A DNA stretch of 8,084 nucleotides from Chloroflexi bacterium UBA4733 (GCA_002404055.1 DHIZ01000279.1:1-8084); one strand, 5' to 3'; shown: positions 1 to 6,044, counted from the first letter of the stretch. Translations and numbers: made by a program. The notes: generated by a model from the letters alone, not told the origin.

Positions 1-58
1 CGCGAAAACTTGTGGCGCACTTCGAATCTCAACGGCGCCGTCCTCCTGAGCGCGGGCG

Positions 59-73
59 CGCTACACTGTAGCG
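59..73 (+). promoter_or_regulatory. Perfect 15-bp palindrome overlapping a candidate -10 element
   Basis: The sequence is CGCTACA-C-TGTAGCG, two exact 7-bp arms around one base. It lies about 76 bases before the dehydratase start and contains TACACT (62-67), a 4/6 match to the TATAAT -10 hexamer. No -35 hexamer is obvious at 16-18 bp spacing. A palindrome sitting on a -10 element is the usual form of a repressor operator, but the regulator is unknown. It could also fold as a very short hairpin, although a one-base loop makes a DNA-binding site more likely. Confidence 0.4.
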
Positions 74-149
74 TTACCTGGTGATCCGGCAGTTGCGCCG
101 ACGTTGCCCGGAGCCCCGGGGCCATTGGCGGCCCAGAGAGGGAGGATCC

Positions 150-1172
150 ATGCGCCTGCTGGTCACCGGCGGGGCCGGCTTCATCGGCTCGAACTTCATT
201 CGCTACTGGCTGGATCGCTACCCGGACGACGCCATCGTCAATCTGGATGCGCTGACCTACGCCGGCAACCTGACCAGCCTGGAGGATGTGGTCGCTGCGC
301 ACGGCGAGCGCTACCGCTTCGTGCGCGGCGATATCGGCAACGTCGATCTGGTGGAGTACGTGCTGAACGAACAGCGCATCGAGGCGGTCGTGAACTTCGC
401 CGCCGAGAGCCACAACAGCCGGGCGCTGCTGGACCCCGCCGCCTTCCTGCGCACCAACGTCATCGGTACCCAGGGGCTGATGGAGGCGTGCCGGCGGGCC
501 GGTACGCCGCGCATCCACCACGTCAGCACCTGCGAGGTCTTTGGCGACCTGGCCCTGGATAGCCCCGACAGCTTCAGCGAGGAGCATCCCTACCGCCCGC
601 GCACGCCGTACAACGCCGCCAAGGCCGGTGGCGATCTGGTGGTGCGCAGTTACCAGGAGACGTTTGGTTTGCCCGCCACGATCTCCACCTGCGCCAACAA
701 CTTTGGTCCCTACCAGTTCCCCGAGAAGGTGATCCCGCTCTTCACGACCAACGCCATCGACGACCGGCCGCTGCCACTGTACCGCAGCAGCGCCAACCGG
801 CGAGAGTGGCTCTACGTCAGCGACCACTGCACAGCCATCGACCTGATTCTGAAGCAGGGGCGGATCGGCGAGCTGTATAACATCGGCAGTGGCGTCGAGC
901 AGAGCGTCGAGCAGATCACGGATTGTGTGCTGGAACTGCTGGGCAAGCCGGCGTCGCTGAAGACCTACGTGCCGGATCGCCCAGGCCACGACCGTCGCTA
1001 CCTGCTCAACAGCGGCAAGATTCGGCGCGAGCTGGGCTGGCAGCCGGCAGTAGACTTTGCCGAAGGGATGCGGCGCACCATTGATTGGTACGTGGCCAAC
1101 GAAGCCTGGTGGCGGCCGCTGCAGCGTCGCCTGGCCGTGCAGGAAGGGAGTTGGGGCAACGTCGCGCCTTGA
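150..1172 (+). CDS. rfbB: dTDP-glucose 4,6-dehydratase family protein (extended SDR), variant active site
   Basis: This 340-residue cytoplasmic enzyme belongs to the extended short-chain dehydrogenase/reductase family. The family converts dTDP-glucose to dTDP-4-keto-6-deoxyglucose with bound NAD, the second step toward dTDP-rhamnose and other deoxysugars. Visible features are the NAD-binding TGGAGFIGS (residues 6-14), LDALTYAGN (32-40), the catalytic YNAAK (Tyr154, Lys158), the family signature NNFGPYQFPEK (183-193), and RPGHDRRY (277-284) for nucleotide-sugar binding. Length is typical (about 330-360). I chose the ATG at 150 because GGGAGG (140-145) lies just upstream and the protein then begins directly at the Rossmann strand; an in-frame GTG at 81 would add 23 unfamily-like residues. 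Oddity: the usual Thr-Asp-Glu triad reads Thr127-Cys128-Glu129, and HVDRS is replaced by HNSRA (88-92). The exact substrate is therefore less certain than the fold. No other rml genes are in the window. Confidence 0.88.
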   Translation: MRLLVTGGAGFIGSNFIRYWLDRYPDDAIVNLDALTYAGNLTSLEDVVAAHGERYRFVRGDIGNVDLVEYVLNEQRIEAVVNFAAESHNSRALLDPAAFLRTNVIGTQGLMEACRRAGTPRIHHVSTCEVFGDLALDSPDSFSEEHPYRPRTPYNAAKAGGDLVVRSYQETFGLPATISTCANNFGPYQFPEKVIPLFTTNAIDDRPLPLYRSSANRREWLYVSDHCTAIDLILKQGRIGELYNIGSGVEQSVEQITDCVLELLGKPASLKTYVPDRPGHDRRYLLNSGKIRRELGWQPAVDFAEGMRRTIDWYVANEAWWRPLQRRLAVQEGSWGNVAP

Positions 1173-1213
1173 GGTGGTTGATGTCCGTCACCGCCGTGTT
1201 GGCTGACGAGCGC

Positions 1214-1234
1214 TATACTATGGCAAATATGGCA
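1214..1234 (+). promoter_or_regulatory. Candidate -10 element and ATGGCA direct repeat upstream of the radical SAM gene
   Basis: In the 161-bp gap between the dehydratase and the radical SAM gene, TATACT (1214-1219) is a 5/6 match to the -10 consensus. It overlaps by rough alignment the GC-TAYACT pattern seen at 60-67 and 8053-8060. It is followed by two copies of ATGGCA (1220-1225 and 1229-1234) with a 9-bp period. No convincing -35 is present. A second -10-like hexamer, TATCAT (1266-1271), also lies in the gap. Together these suggest that the radical SAM gene is transcribed separately from the dehydratase. Confidence 0.35.
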
Positions 1235-1333
1235 GAGATACTGTGCGAATTGGGCCGCGGTGTCCTATCATGTGCAGAGCATGGTAGACATAGCGCAGTC
1301 TACGCGGCTTGTCTGGGGAGGGGAACATAGATT

Positions 1334-2803
1334 ATGGCGATATCGCTGCCGATCTTGCGGGCGCCGCGCTTGAGCGTTGGCCCGGTCTTACTGGTGCAGC
1401 CGAAGAATGAATACCTCGTCGGCTTCAACGAAACGGTGATGGTGGAACCGCTCGGCTTGGAGTTCATTGCCGGCGCCGTTGATGATCTCGTTGATGTCAG
1501 CATCATTGATATGCGGTTTGACCGCGACCTGGAAGCACGCCTGGCCGAGACACAAGCCGGCATCGTGGGGATTGGCTGCGGCTACACGGCCGACGTGCCG
1601 ATCGTGCGGGCGGTGGTCCGCCGCGTCAAAGCCTATAGCCGGGACATCGTCGTGGTCGTCGGCGGCCACCATGCCAGCCTCTCCCCCCAGGACTTCTTCC
1701 GCCCTGAAGTGGACTATATCGTCTGCGGGGAGGGCGAACAGCCCTTCCGCGCCCTGATCCAGGCCATCGCCGAGCACGACCGCGACAAGATCAAGCAGAT
1801 CTCGCGCCTGTACTACCAGGAGGACGGCGTACACGTGTTGACCTGGGAAGAAGACCACCACCGCTTCCGCGTCAACAAGGCGCCGACCGCCGAAATGACG
1901 GAGCGCCCCCGCCCCCGCCGCGATCTGGTATCACAGTATCGCAAGAACTATTTCTTCCTCTATCACAACAACCCCTGGACCATGGAATCGGCGCGCGGCT
2001 GCGCCTTCCGCTGCAACTTCTGCTCGGTCTGGAAGTTCCACCGCGGCGACTACAAGACGGAAACAGCCGCTCGCACCATGGAGGAAATCCGCCAGGTCGA
2101 CGGCAAGTACGTGCCGTTCATCGACGATCTGGCCTTCCGCCAGCCGGACGTGGCGCAAGACCTGGCGCGGGGGCTGATTGCCGAGGGCATCAACAAGCGC
2201 TACTGGGCACAGTGCCGGGCGTCCGATATCGTCGAGCATCCAGAGTCCTTCCACGCGCTCGCCGAGGCTGGCCTGGATATGGTGCTCATGGGCATCGAGG
2301 CTATCGACCAGGCCACGCTGAAGAAGCTCAACAAGGGCAGCAAACCGGGCGTGAACCTGGAAGCGATTCAGATTCTGCATCAGGCCGGCGTGAAGATCTG
2401 GGGCGCCTTGATCGTCGATCCCAGTTGGGGCGTGGATGATTTCGACCGCCTGGCCGAGTTCGTCAACAAGTACAACATCGAGTGCCCGCAGTTCACCATC
2501 CTGACGCCATTGCCGGGGACTGACCTGTACAAGGCCGTGGAGAGCAAGCTGGTCAGCAAGGACCCGCGCCATTTCGACTTCCTGCACACCGTCTTGCCGA
2601 CGCGCCTGCCGATCGAGAAGTTCTACGAGTGCTACGCGCGCCTCTACCAGCAGACCGGCATGAAGATGAACGGCATGCTGCAGCTCGTGCGCGACAAGAT
2701 CATCACCGTCGATGACCTGCGCGTCTTCAAGAAGAAGTTCGAAGAGCTGATCAACCCGGAGATCTACATGAAGAGCCTGACGGCGGAGCCTGCGCCCTAC
2801 TAG
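1334..2803 (+). CDS. B12-binding domain radical SAM protein, possibly hopanoid C-3 methylase (HpnR)-like
   Basis: This 489-residue protein has an N-terminal cobalamin-binding Rossmann domain (about residues 17-145) followed by a radical SAM barrel (about 215-400). The B12 domain shows EPLGLEFIAGAV (38-49), VVGGHHASLSPQDF (108-121) and CGEGEQPF (131-138), the usual pattern of B12 radical SAM enzymes that lack a DxHxxG motif. The [4Fe-4S]/SAM motif is CAFRCNFC (Cys223, Cys227, Cys230; CX3CX2C), and TPLPGTDLY (391-399) is the common barrel-end motif. Such enzymes usually methylate unactivated carbons or rearrange rings. From memory, GIEAIDQATLKKL, the Asp-Pro-x-Trp segment and the FCSxWxF sequence resemble hopanoid C-3 methylase HpnR, but the product cannot be assigned from sequence alone. 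The ATG at 1334 has a purine-rich ribosome site (GGGGAGGGGA, 1315-1324). The gene ends 27 bp from the convergent MgtC-family gene. Confidence 0.88.
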   Translation: MAISLPILRAPRLSVGPVLLVQPKNEYLVGFNETVMVEPLGLEFIAGAVDDLVDVSIIDMRFDRDLEARLAETQAGIVGIGCGYTADVPIVRAVVRRVKAYSRDIVVVVGGHHASLSPQDFFRPEVDYIVCGEGEQPFRALIQAIAEHDRDKIKQISRLYYQEDGVHVLTWEEDHHRFRVNKAPTAEMTERPRPRRDLVSQYRKNYFFLYHNNPWTMESARGCAFRCNFCSVWKFHRGDYKTETAARTMEEIRQVDGKYVPFIDDLAFRQPDVAQDLARGLIAEGINKRYWAQCRASDIVEHPESFHALAEAGLDMVLMGIEAIDQATLKKLNKGSKPGVNLEAIQILHQAGVKIWGALIVDPSWGVDDFDRLAEFVNKYNIECPQFTILTPLPGTDLYKAVESKLVSKDPRHFDFLHTVLPTRLPIEKFYECYARLYQQTGMKMNGMLQLVRDKIITVDDLRVFKKKFEELINPEIYMKSLTAEPAPY

Positions 2804-2817
2804 CGGGGGCGAGCGGT

Positions 2818-2854
2818 CAGAGCGCGCCGGTCACTCCTCCTCCGGCCCGCTCTG
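2818..2854. terminator. GC-rich stem-loop at the convergent gene junction
   Basis: CAGAGCGCGCCGG (2818-2830) pairs with CCGGCCCGCTCTG (2842-2854) in 12 of 13 positions around an 11-base loop. The structure starts 15 bases after the radical SAM stop codon and covers the last codons of the opposite-strand MgtC-family gene. It would form in transcripts of either strand. There is no T-tract on either side, so it is at best a non-canonical terminator or 3'-end stabilising structure. Confidence 0.4.
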
Positions 2855-3571
2855 GCCGTCGGCTACGTCGTCCGCTGGCACGGTTGCTGCCGACGTGACG
2901 CTGACCGAGCGCACCCCTGGGATCGCCTGCAGTTGTTCCGCTAGCAGACTCAGACCCCTATTGCTGCTGCCGCGAAACTCCAGCAGAACGCGTCCTTCGC
3001 TGCTGTGCTCGCCCGGCTCCAGCGAGAGCCGGCGCAGGTCGATGGCCGCGCTGCGAACCTGCGCTTCGATGGCACTGATCTGGCCGGGCTGGCGGCGCAC
3101 AATGATCGTCACCTGGCGCGGTCGCTTGTGCTCGAACATCCGCCGCTCTACCGGCTTCAGGCCCACCAGGACGATCAACAGGATCGCGGTACAGGTGACG
3201 GCGGCGGCGAACATGCCGGCGCCGCTGGCCAGGCCGATGGCGGCCACCGCCCAGACGCTGGCCGCCGTGGTCAGGCCGCGCACTGCATTGCGGCGCAGGA
3301 TGATCGTGCCGGCGCCGAGGAAGCCGATACCGCTCACCACTTGCGCGGCGATGCGCGAGGGGTCGAGGGCGATGGTGCGGTCGGCCGTGACGACGCCGAC
3401 AAAGCCGTAGGACGAGACGAGCATCACCAGGGCGGCGGCAGTGGCGACCAGCGTGTGCGTGCGCAAGCCGGCGCCGCGGTCCAGCCGCTCCCGTTCCAGG
3501 CCAATCAGCGCCCCGAGCAGGGCGGCGACGAGCAAGCGGGCTACCTCCTGGGGCAGCGGTAGGGCGTCCAT
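2831..3571 (-). CDS. MgtC/SapB family membrane protein
   Basis: This 246-residue inner-membrane protein has an N-terminal MgtC domain of about four or five hydrophobic helices (roughly residues 10-27, 41-60, 73-92, 103-117 and 121-139). A cytoplasmic tail of about 100 residues follows, likely an ACT-like fold. Family motifs are GLERE (24-28), RTH (37-39), GIGFLGAGTI (81-90) and GLTTAASVW (99-107). In pathogens MgtC supports growth in low magnesium and modulates the F-type ATPase; the role of environmental homologues is poorly known. The acidic C-terminus (DDVADGQSGPEEE) is dispensable-looking. I prefer the ATG at 3571 because GGGAG (3577-3581) sits five bases upstream; the ATG four codons earlier (3583) has no ribosome site. 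The gene is on the same strand as the isomerase-like gene, 110 bp downstream of it, with an inverted repeat in the gap, so co-transcription is uncertain. Confidence 0.9.
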   Translation of the reverse strand: MDALPLPQEVARLLVAALLGALIGLERERLDRGAGLRTHTLVATAAALVMLVSSYGFVGVVTADRTIALDPSRIAAQVVSGIGFLGAGTIILRRNAVRGLTTAASVWAVAAIGLASGAGMFAAAVTCTAILLIVLVGLKPVERRMFEHKRPRQVTIIVRRQPGQISAIEAQVRSAAIDLRRLSLEPGEHSSEGRVLLEFRGSSNRGLSLLAEQLQAIPGVRSVSVTSAATVPADDVADGQSGPEEE

Positions 3572-3576
3572 AGGCA

Positions 3577-3581
3577 CTCCC
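3577..3581 (-). promoter_or_regulatory. Ribosome binding site that selects the MgtC-family start
   Basis: GGGAG on the minus strand is followed by a 5-base spacer (TGCCT) and the ATG at 3571. The in-frame ATG at 3583 overlaps this site and has no purine-rich stretch of its own, so the shorter product is favoured. Confidence 0.55.
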
Positions 3582-3614
3582 ATCCATCGGCGTGAGCAGC
3601 CCAGCAGCGCGCAC

Positions 3615-3662
3615 GATGCGACTGCAGCGCCAGAGGCGGCACGAACCCGCTATTGTCGCATC
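3615..3662 (-). repeat. 8-bp perfect inverted repeat in the leader of the MgtC-family gene
   Basis: GATGCGAC (3615-3622) and GTCGCATC (3655-3662) are exact reverse complements separated by 32 bases. They lie in the 110-bp gap after the isomerase-like gene (stop at 3682) and before the MgtC-family start at 3571. In a minus-strand transcript they could form a stem with a large, itself partly paired, loop. This could be a 3' processing structure of the upstream operon or a leader structure of the MgtC-family mRNA. No T-tract follows. Confidence 0.35.
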
Positions 3663-3681
3663 ATGAGAGCGAGCCGACGGT

Positions 3682-4491
3682 CTATGTTACCTTAGCGAGC
3701 GCAGACCGGAAGCCGCGCAAATGGGCAGCCAGGAGCGCGTCCACGTCATCTCCCGGTAGGTGCAGCCCGCCCTCCAGCAGCAAGACGCCGGTATAGCGAG
3801 TGTGCTCTAAAGCAGCGAGGAGTAGCTGCCAGGTCACCACGCCTTCGCCTGCCGGGCGGTGGGTGTCGCGCAGGCCGTCGTTGCTGTGCATGTGGACCAG
3901 TTGCAGGCGCGTCCCCATCGCCGCAATCAGCGCCACGGGGTCGGCGCCGGCGACGGCGGCATGGCCGGAATCGCAACAGAAGCCGACGTGGGGCACGTCG
4001 AGTGCTTCGGCGACGAGTCTGAGATGGGCGAAACGATCGCCCCAGCCGTGGCAATGGTTCTCCAGGGCGATGATCACCCCCAGGTCGCCCGCTGCGCGAA
4101 CGGCAGGGGCCAGCGCCTCGGCGTTGGCCCCTGCCAGTTGGTGATCGGTGGCGCCGGGGAGGTCGTTGCCCAGGTGAAAGGCGATGGCTGGCGCACCTAA
4201 CTCGGCGGTCAGGTACACGTCCTGCACCGCCGTGTCCTGGAAGCGCTGCCGCGCCTCGGGGCTGCCCAGAAAGTCGAAGCCGAAGCTTCGGTAGTGCAGG
4301 GCGGCCGGCAGGAGCCCGAGCGCGCCGGCGAGCTCGCGTAGTTCCCTGGCCTGCGCAGTGCCGGGCGCGATGAGCCGTCCGATGGCGCTGTAGTCGATGG
4401 CGTCGTAGCCGGCGGCGGCGATGCGGCGCATGCCGTCGAGCGGGTCCAGGCGACCAAAGAGGTTGATGCCGATGTGCCGGCTGAGGGTCAC
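3682..4491 (-). CDS. Sugar phosphate isomerase/epimerase-like TIM barrel (AP endonuclease 2/xylose isomerase-like family)
   Basis: This 269-residue soluble protein has the metal-dependent TIM-barrel fold shared by sugar epimerases, hydroxypyruvate isomerase, inosose dehydratase (IolE) and IolI. Probable divalent-metal ligands, placed by comparison with D-tagatose 3-epimerase, are Glu144 (in ALENH), Asp174 (CCDSGH, with His177), His200 (LVHMHSND) and Glu240 (LLLEGG). The DTHRPAGEG segment (209-217) is a typical substrate-loop motif. Length is normal for the family. The start is GTG at 4491, which overlaps the stop of the solute-binding gene as GTGA (4488-4491). No strong ribosome site precedes it, so translation is probably coupled to the upstream gene. 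The pairing with a sugar-binding lipoprotein suggests action on the imported sugar or cyclitol or a derivative. The substrate cannot be read from the sequence, and this superfamily is easily mis-assigned. Confidence 0.85.
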   Translation of the reverse strand: MTLSRHIGINLFGRLDPLDGMRRIAAAGYDAIDYSAIGRLIAPGTAQARELRELAGALGLLPAALHYRSFGFDFLGSPEARQRFQDTAVQDVYLTAELGAPAIAFHLGNDLPGATDHQLAGANAEALAPAVRAAGDLGVIIALENHCHGWGDRFAHLRLVAEALDVPHVGFCCDSGHAAVAGADPVALIAAMGTRLQLVHMHSNDGLRDTHRPAGEGVVTWQLLLAALEHTRYTGVLLLEGGLHLPGDDVDALLAAHLRGFRSALAKVT

Positions 4492-5972
4492 TGGCTCTGC
4501 CCGGCCAGGATCGGGTTGGCCAGCGCGACCGCCTGCTTCATGGCGTCGGCTACCGGCATCGTATTTTTGCCGATATCGGTGAGGAACGGCGTCAGCTTCT
4601 CTGAGGCGAGCGTCCAGTTCGGATTGGTGAAGGCCGGCTTGCCCACCTGCATGCCCTCGAGCACCACCTGCTTGTGGGCTGGCGGCGTAGCCTGGAGGTA
4701 CTCTGGCGCGGTCAGGACACTGCGGGCGACCGGCACGCGGCCGTTCTGGCTGAACACCTGCATGCCGGGCGTGCCGTTGTACCAGCGTTCGAAGGTCCAG
4801 CTTTGCTCGGCGTGCTTAGCCTGCTTGTTGATGCACATAGGGTTCAACGGCGCCCAGGTGACGAACGTCTTGCCGTCCTTGCTTGGTGGCAGGGCGACGT
4901 CCCAGGAGAGGTCTTTCACGGCTTGGAACTGGGCGATGCCGGTACCGCCCCAATTCAGGTGCATGGCCAGCTTGCCGGCGATGAAGGACTTGATCGCCCC
5001 CGGTGCGGTCCCAAGCGGCGGCATCACGTGCTCCTTCCAGATCAGGTCGTGCAGGAATTGGATGGCGTCAATCGCTGCCGGCTGGTCGAGTTGGAGTTGG
5101 CGCTGGTCGGCGCTGAGGTAGGCGCCGTCGTTACTCCACACCCAGGGAGCGATCGCGGAGAGGTTGAGGCCGGTATCAGCGCCGTACTGCGCCGACGGTG
5201 TGCCGGCCCCTTGCGTCAGTTTCTGCGCGGCGTCGAGGAAGGCGGGCCAGGTCCACTGACCCTTCGCCATGAGGTCGTTGGGCGTGGCCAGTCCGGCTTC
5301 CTGAAAGAGGCGTGGGCTCCAGAAGAGGTAATAGGCGGAGCCGCCGGTCGGCAGCCCGTACAACGCTCCCTGGTAGCTCATGCCTTGCAGCGCCGAGGGG
5401 AAATAGTCGTCCAACACCGTCTTGTCGTGGCTGACGAGCGGATCAAGGCGCGCAAACACGTCCTTCTGGACCATAAAGGGGAACATATCGTGGTCGATGG
5501 CCATATTGTCGGGCGCATCACCGCCGGCCAGGGCGGCTAATAACTTGTCGCGATATACGTTGAAAGGGATTTGCAGCACCTGGGCCTGGATATCGGTATG
5601 CGCCTGATTGAACGCCGCGACAGCTTTGTGTTCGGCGCTGAAGGCATCGCCGCCGGCGCCCCAGGTGGAAAACGTCAGTTGCACAGCGCCGGCCACCTGC
5701 ACCGCCGAGGATGAGGTACTGACGGGAGTGATGACGGAGGTGGACACGGCGGTGCTGGCTGTTGCGGTACCGGCGGACGAAACGGAGGCGCCCTCACTGC
5801 TGGCGCTGACGGTTCCTTTGCTGGCGGCCGTCGTGCCGGCCGTTGTTCCCCCGCTGGTCGCGGTGCTCCCGCAGGCCGCCAGCAGACCGGCAGTGACGGC
5901 AGCCAGGCCACTCGTGCCCAGGAGTTCCAGCACCCGTCGACGTGTCATCGCCTGCTTTGGTGGCGTCGTCAT
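4488..5972 (-). CDS. Family 1 extracellular solute-binding lipoprotein of a carbohydrate ABC transporter
   Basis: This 494-residue protein is the extracytoplasmic receptor of an ABC importer, probably for a sugar or polyol. The N-terminus carries a twin-arginine-like motif (TRRRVL, residues 10-15), a hydrophobic stretch and the lipobox LAAC (31-34), so it should be exported, perhaps folded through Tat, and lipid-anchored at Cys34. A Ser/Thr-rich linker (about 35-92) separates the anchor from the two-lobed binding domain, which begins near VQLTFSTWG (97-105). Family-typical segments include GQWTWPAFLDAAQKL, SNDGAYLS, FIAGKLAMHLNWGG and ERWYNGTPGMQVFSQNGRVPVA. The ATG at 5972 has AAGGAA (5982-5987) nine bases upstream; an internal ATG at 5948 (Met9) would still keep the twin arginines but has a weaker site. 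It is the first gene of a two-gene operon with the isomerase-like protein. No permease or ATPase gene is in the window. Confidence 0.92.
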   Translation of the reverse strand: MTTPPKQAMTRRRVLELLGTSGLAAVTAGLLAACGSTATSGGTTAGTTAASKGTVSASSEGASVSSAGTATASTAVSTSVITPVSTSSSAVQVAGAVQLTFSTWGAGGDAFSAEHKAVAAFNQAHTDIQAQVLQIPFNVYRDKLLAALAGGDAPDNMAIDHDMFPFMVQKDVFARLDPLVSHDKTVLDDYFPSALQGMSYQGALYGLPTGGSAYYLFWSPRLFQEAGLATPNDLMAKGQWTWPAFLDAAQKLTQGAGTPSAQYGADTGLNLSAIAPWVWSNDGAYLSADQRQLQLDQPAAIDAIQFLHDLIWKEHVMPPLGTAPGAIKSFIAGKLAMHLNWGGTGIAQFQAVKDLSWDVALPPSKDGKTFVTWAPLNPMCINKQAKHAEQSWTFERWYNGTPGMQVFSQNGRVPVARSVLTAPEYLQATPPAHKQVVLEGMQVGKPAFTNPNWTLASEKLTPFLTDIGKNTMPVADAMKQAVALANPILAGQSQ

Positions 5973-5974
5973 TG

Positions 5975-5984
5975 ACTTGCGTTC
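5975..5984. promoter_or_regulatory. Degenerate LexA-box-like site over the ribosome site of the solute-binding gene
   Basis: ACTTGCGTTC is identical to the central ten bases of the lexA operator at 6209-6218. One half-site (GTTC) is intact; the other reads TGAC instead of GAAC. It overlaps the AAGGAA ribosome site of the solute-binding gene. LexA-family proteins need both halves for tight binding, so this is weak or fortuitous. Confidence 0.2.
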
Positions 5985-6021
5985 CTTGCCCCAGTGCGGC
6001 CCGTTCGTCTCGCTAATAGCC

Positions 6022-6044
6022 GATACGCCAGTAGTGTATCCGTT
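6022..6044 (-). promoter_or_regulatory. Candidate promoter/operator of the solute-binding gene operon
   Basis: Read on the minus strand, this segment is AACGGATACACTACTGGC plus GTATC. It contains TACACT (6033-6038), a 4/6 match to the -10 consensus, about 60 bases before the start codon. It is framed by an inverted repeat GATAC-N9-GTATC (6022-6040). A TTGACG further upstream on the minus strand is 22 bp away, too far for a normal -35. Sugar-transport operons are commonly controlled by a repressor binding such a palindrome, but no regulator gene for it is recognised here. A related split copy of the sequence occurs at 8037-8066. Confidence 0.4.

Noticed and set aside
113..122. GCCCCGGGGC palindrome before the dehydratase start
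   Set aside because: Short pure-GC palindromes are expected by chance in such GC-rich DNA and this one is not near a promoter element.
81..149. Possible N-terminal extension of the dehydratase from a GTG at 81
   Set aside because: The added 23 residues are Arg/Pro-rich and unlike the family, while the ATG at 150 has a GGGAGG site and starts at the Rossmann strand.
1186..1207. CGTCA/TGACG inverted repeat after the dehydratase stop as a terminator
   Set aside because: Only five base pairs with a 12-base loop and no T-tract; too weak to call.
1931..2587. Long antisense open frame of 218 codons opposite the radical SAM gene
   Set aside because: It lies wholly inside a gene with clear conserved motifs, and its translation shows no recognisable domain; a high-GC shadow frame.
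2958..3614. Second minus-strand frame of 218 codons overlapping the MgtC-family gene
   Set aside because: Translation is Arg/Gly/Pro-rich without motifs, whereas the other frame encodes all MgtC signatures.
4674..5540. Plus-strand open frame of 288 codons opposite the solute-binding gene
   Set aside because: No recognisable family, no convincing start region, and it mirrors codon bias of the real gene on the other strand.
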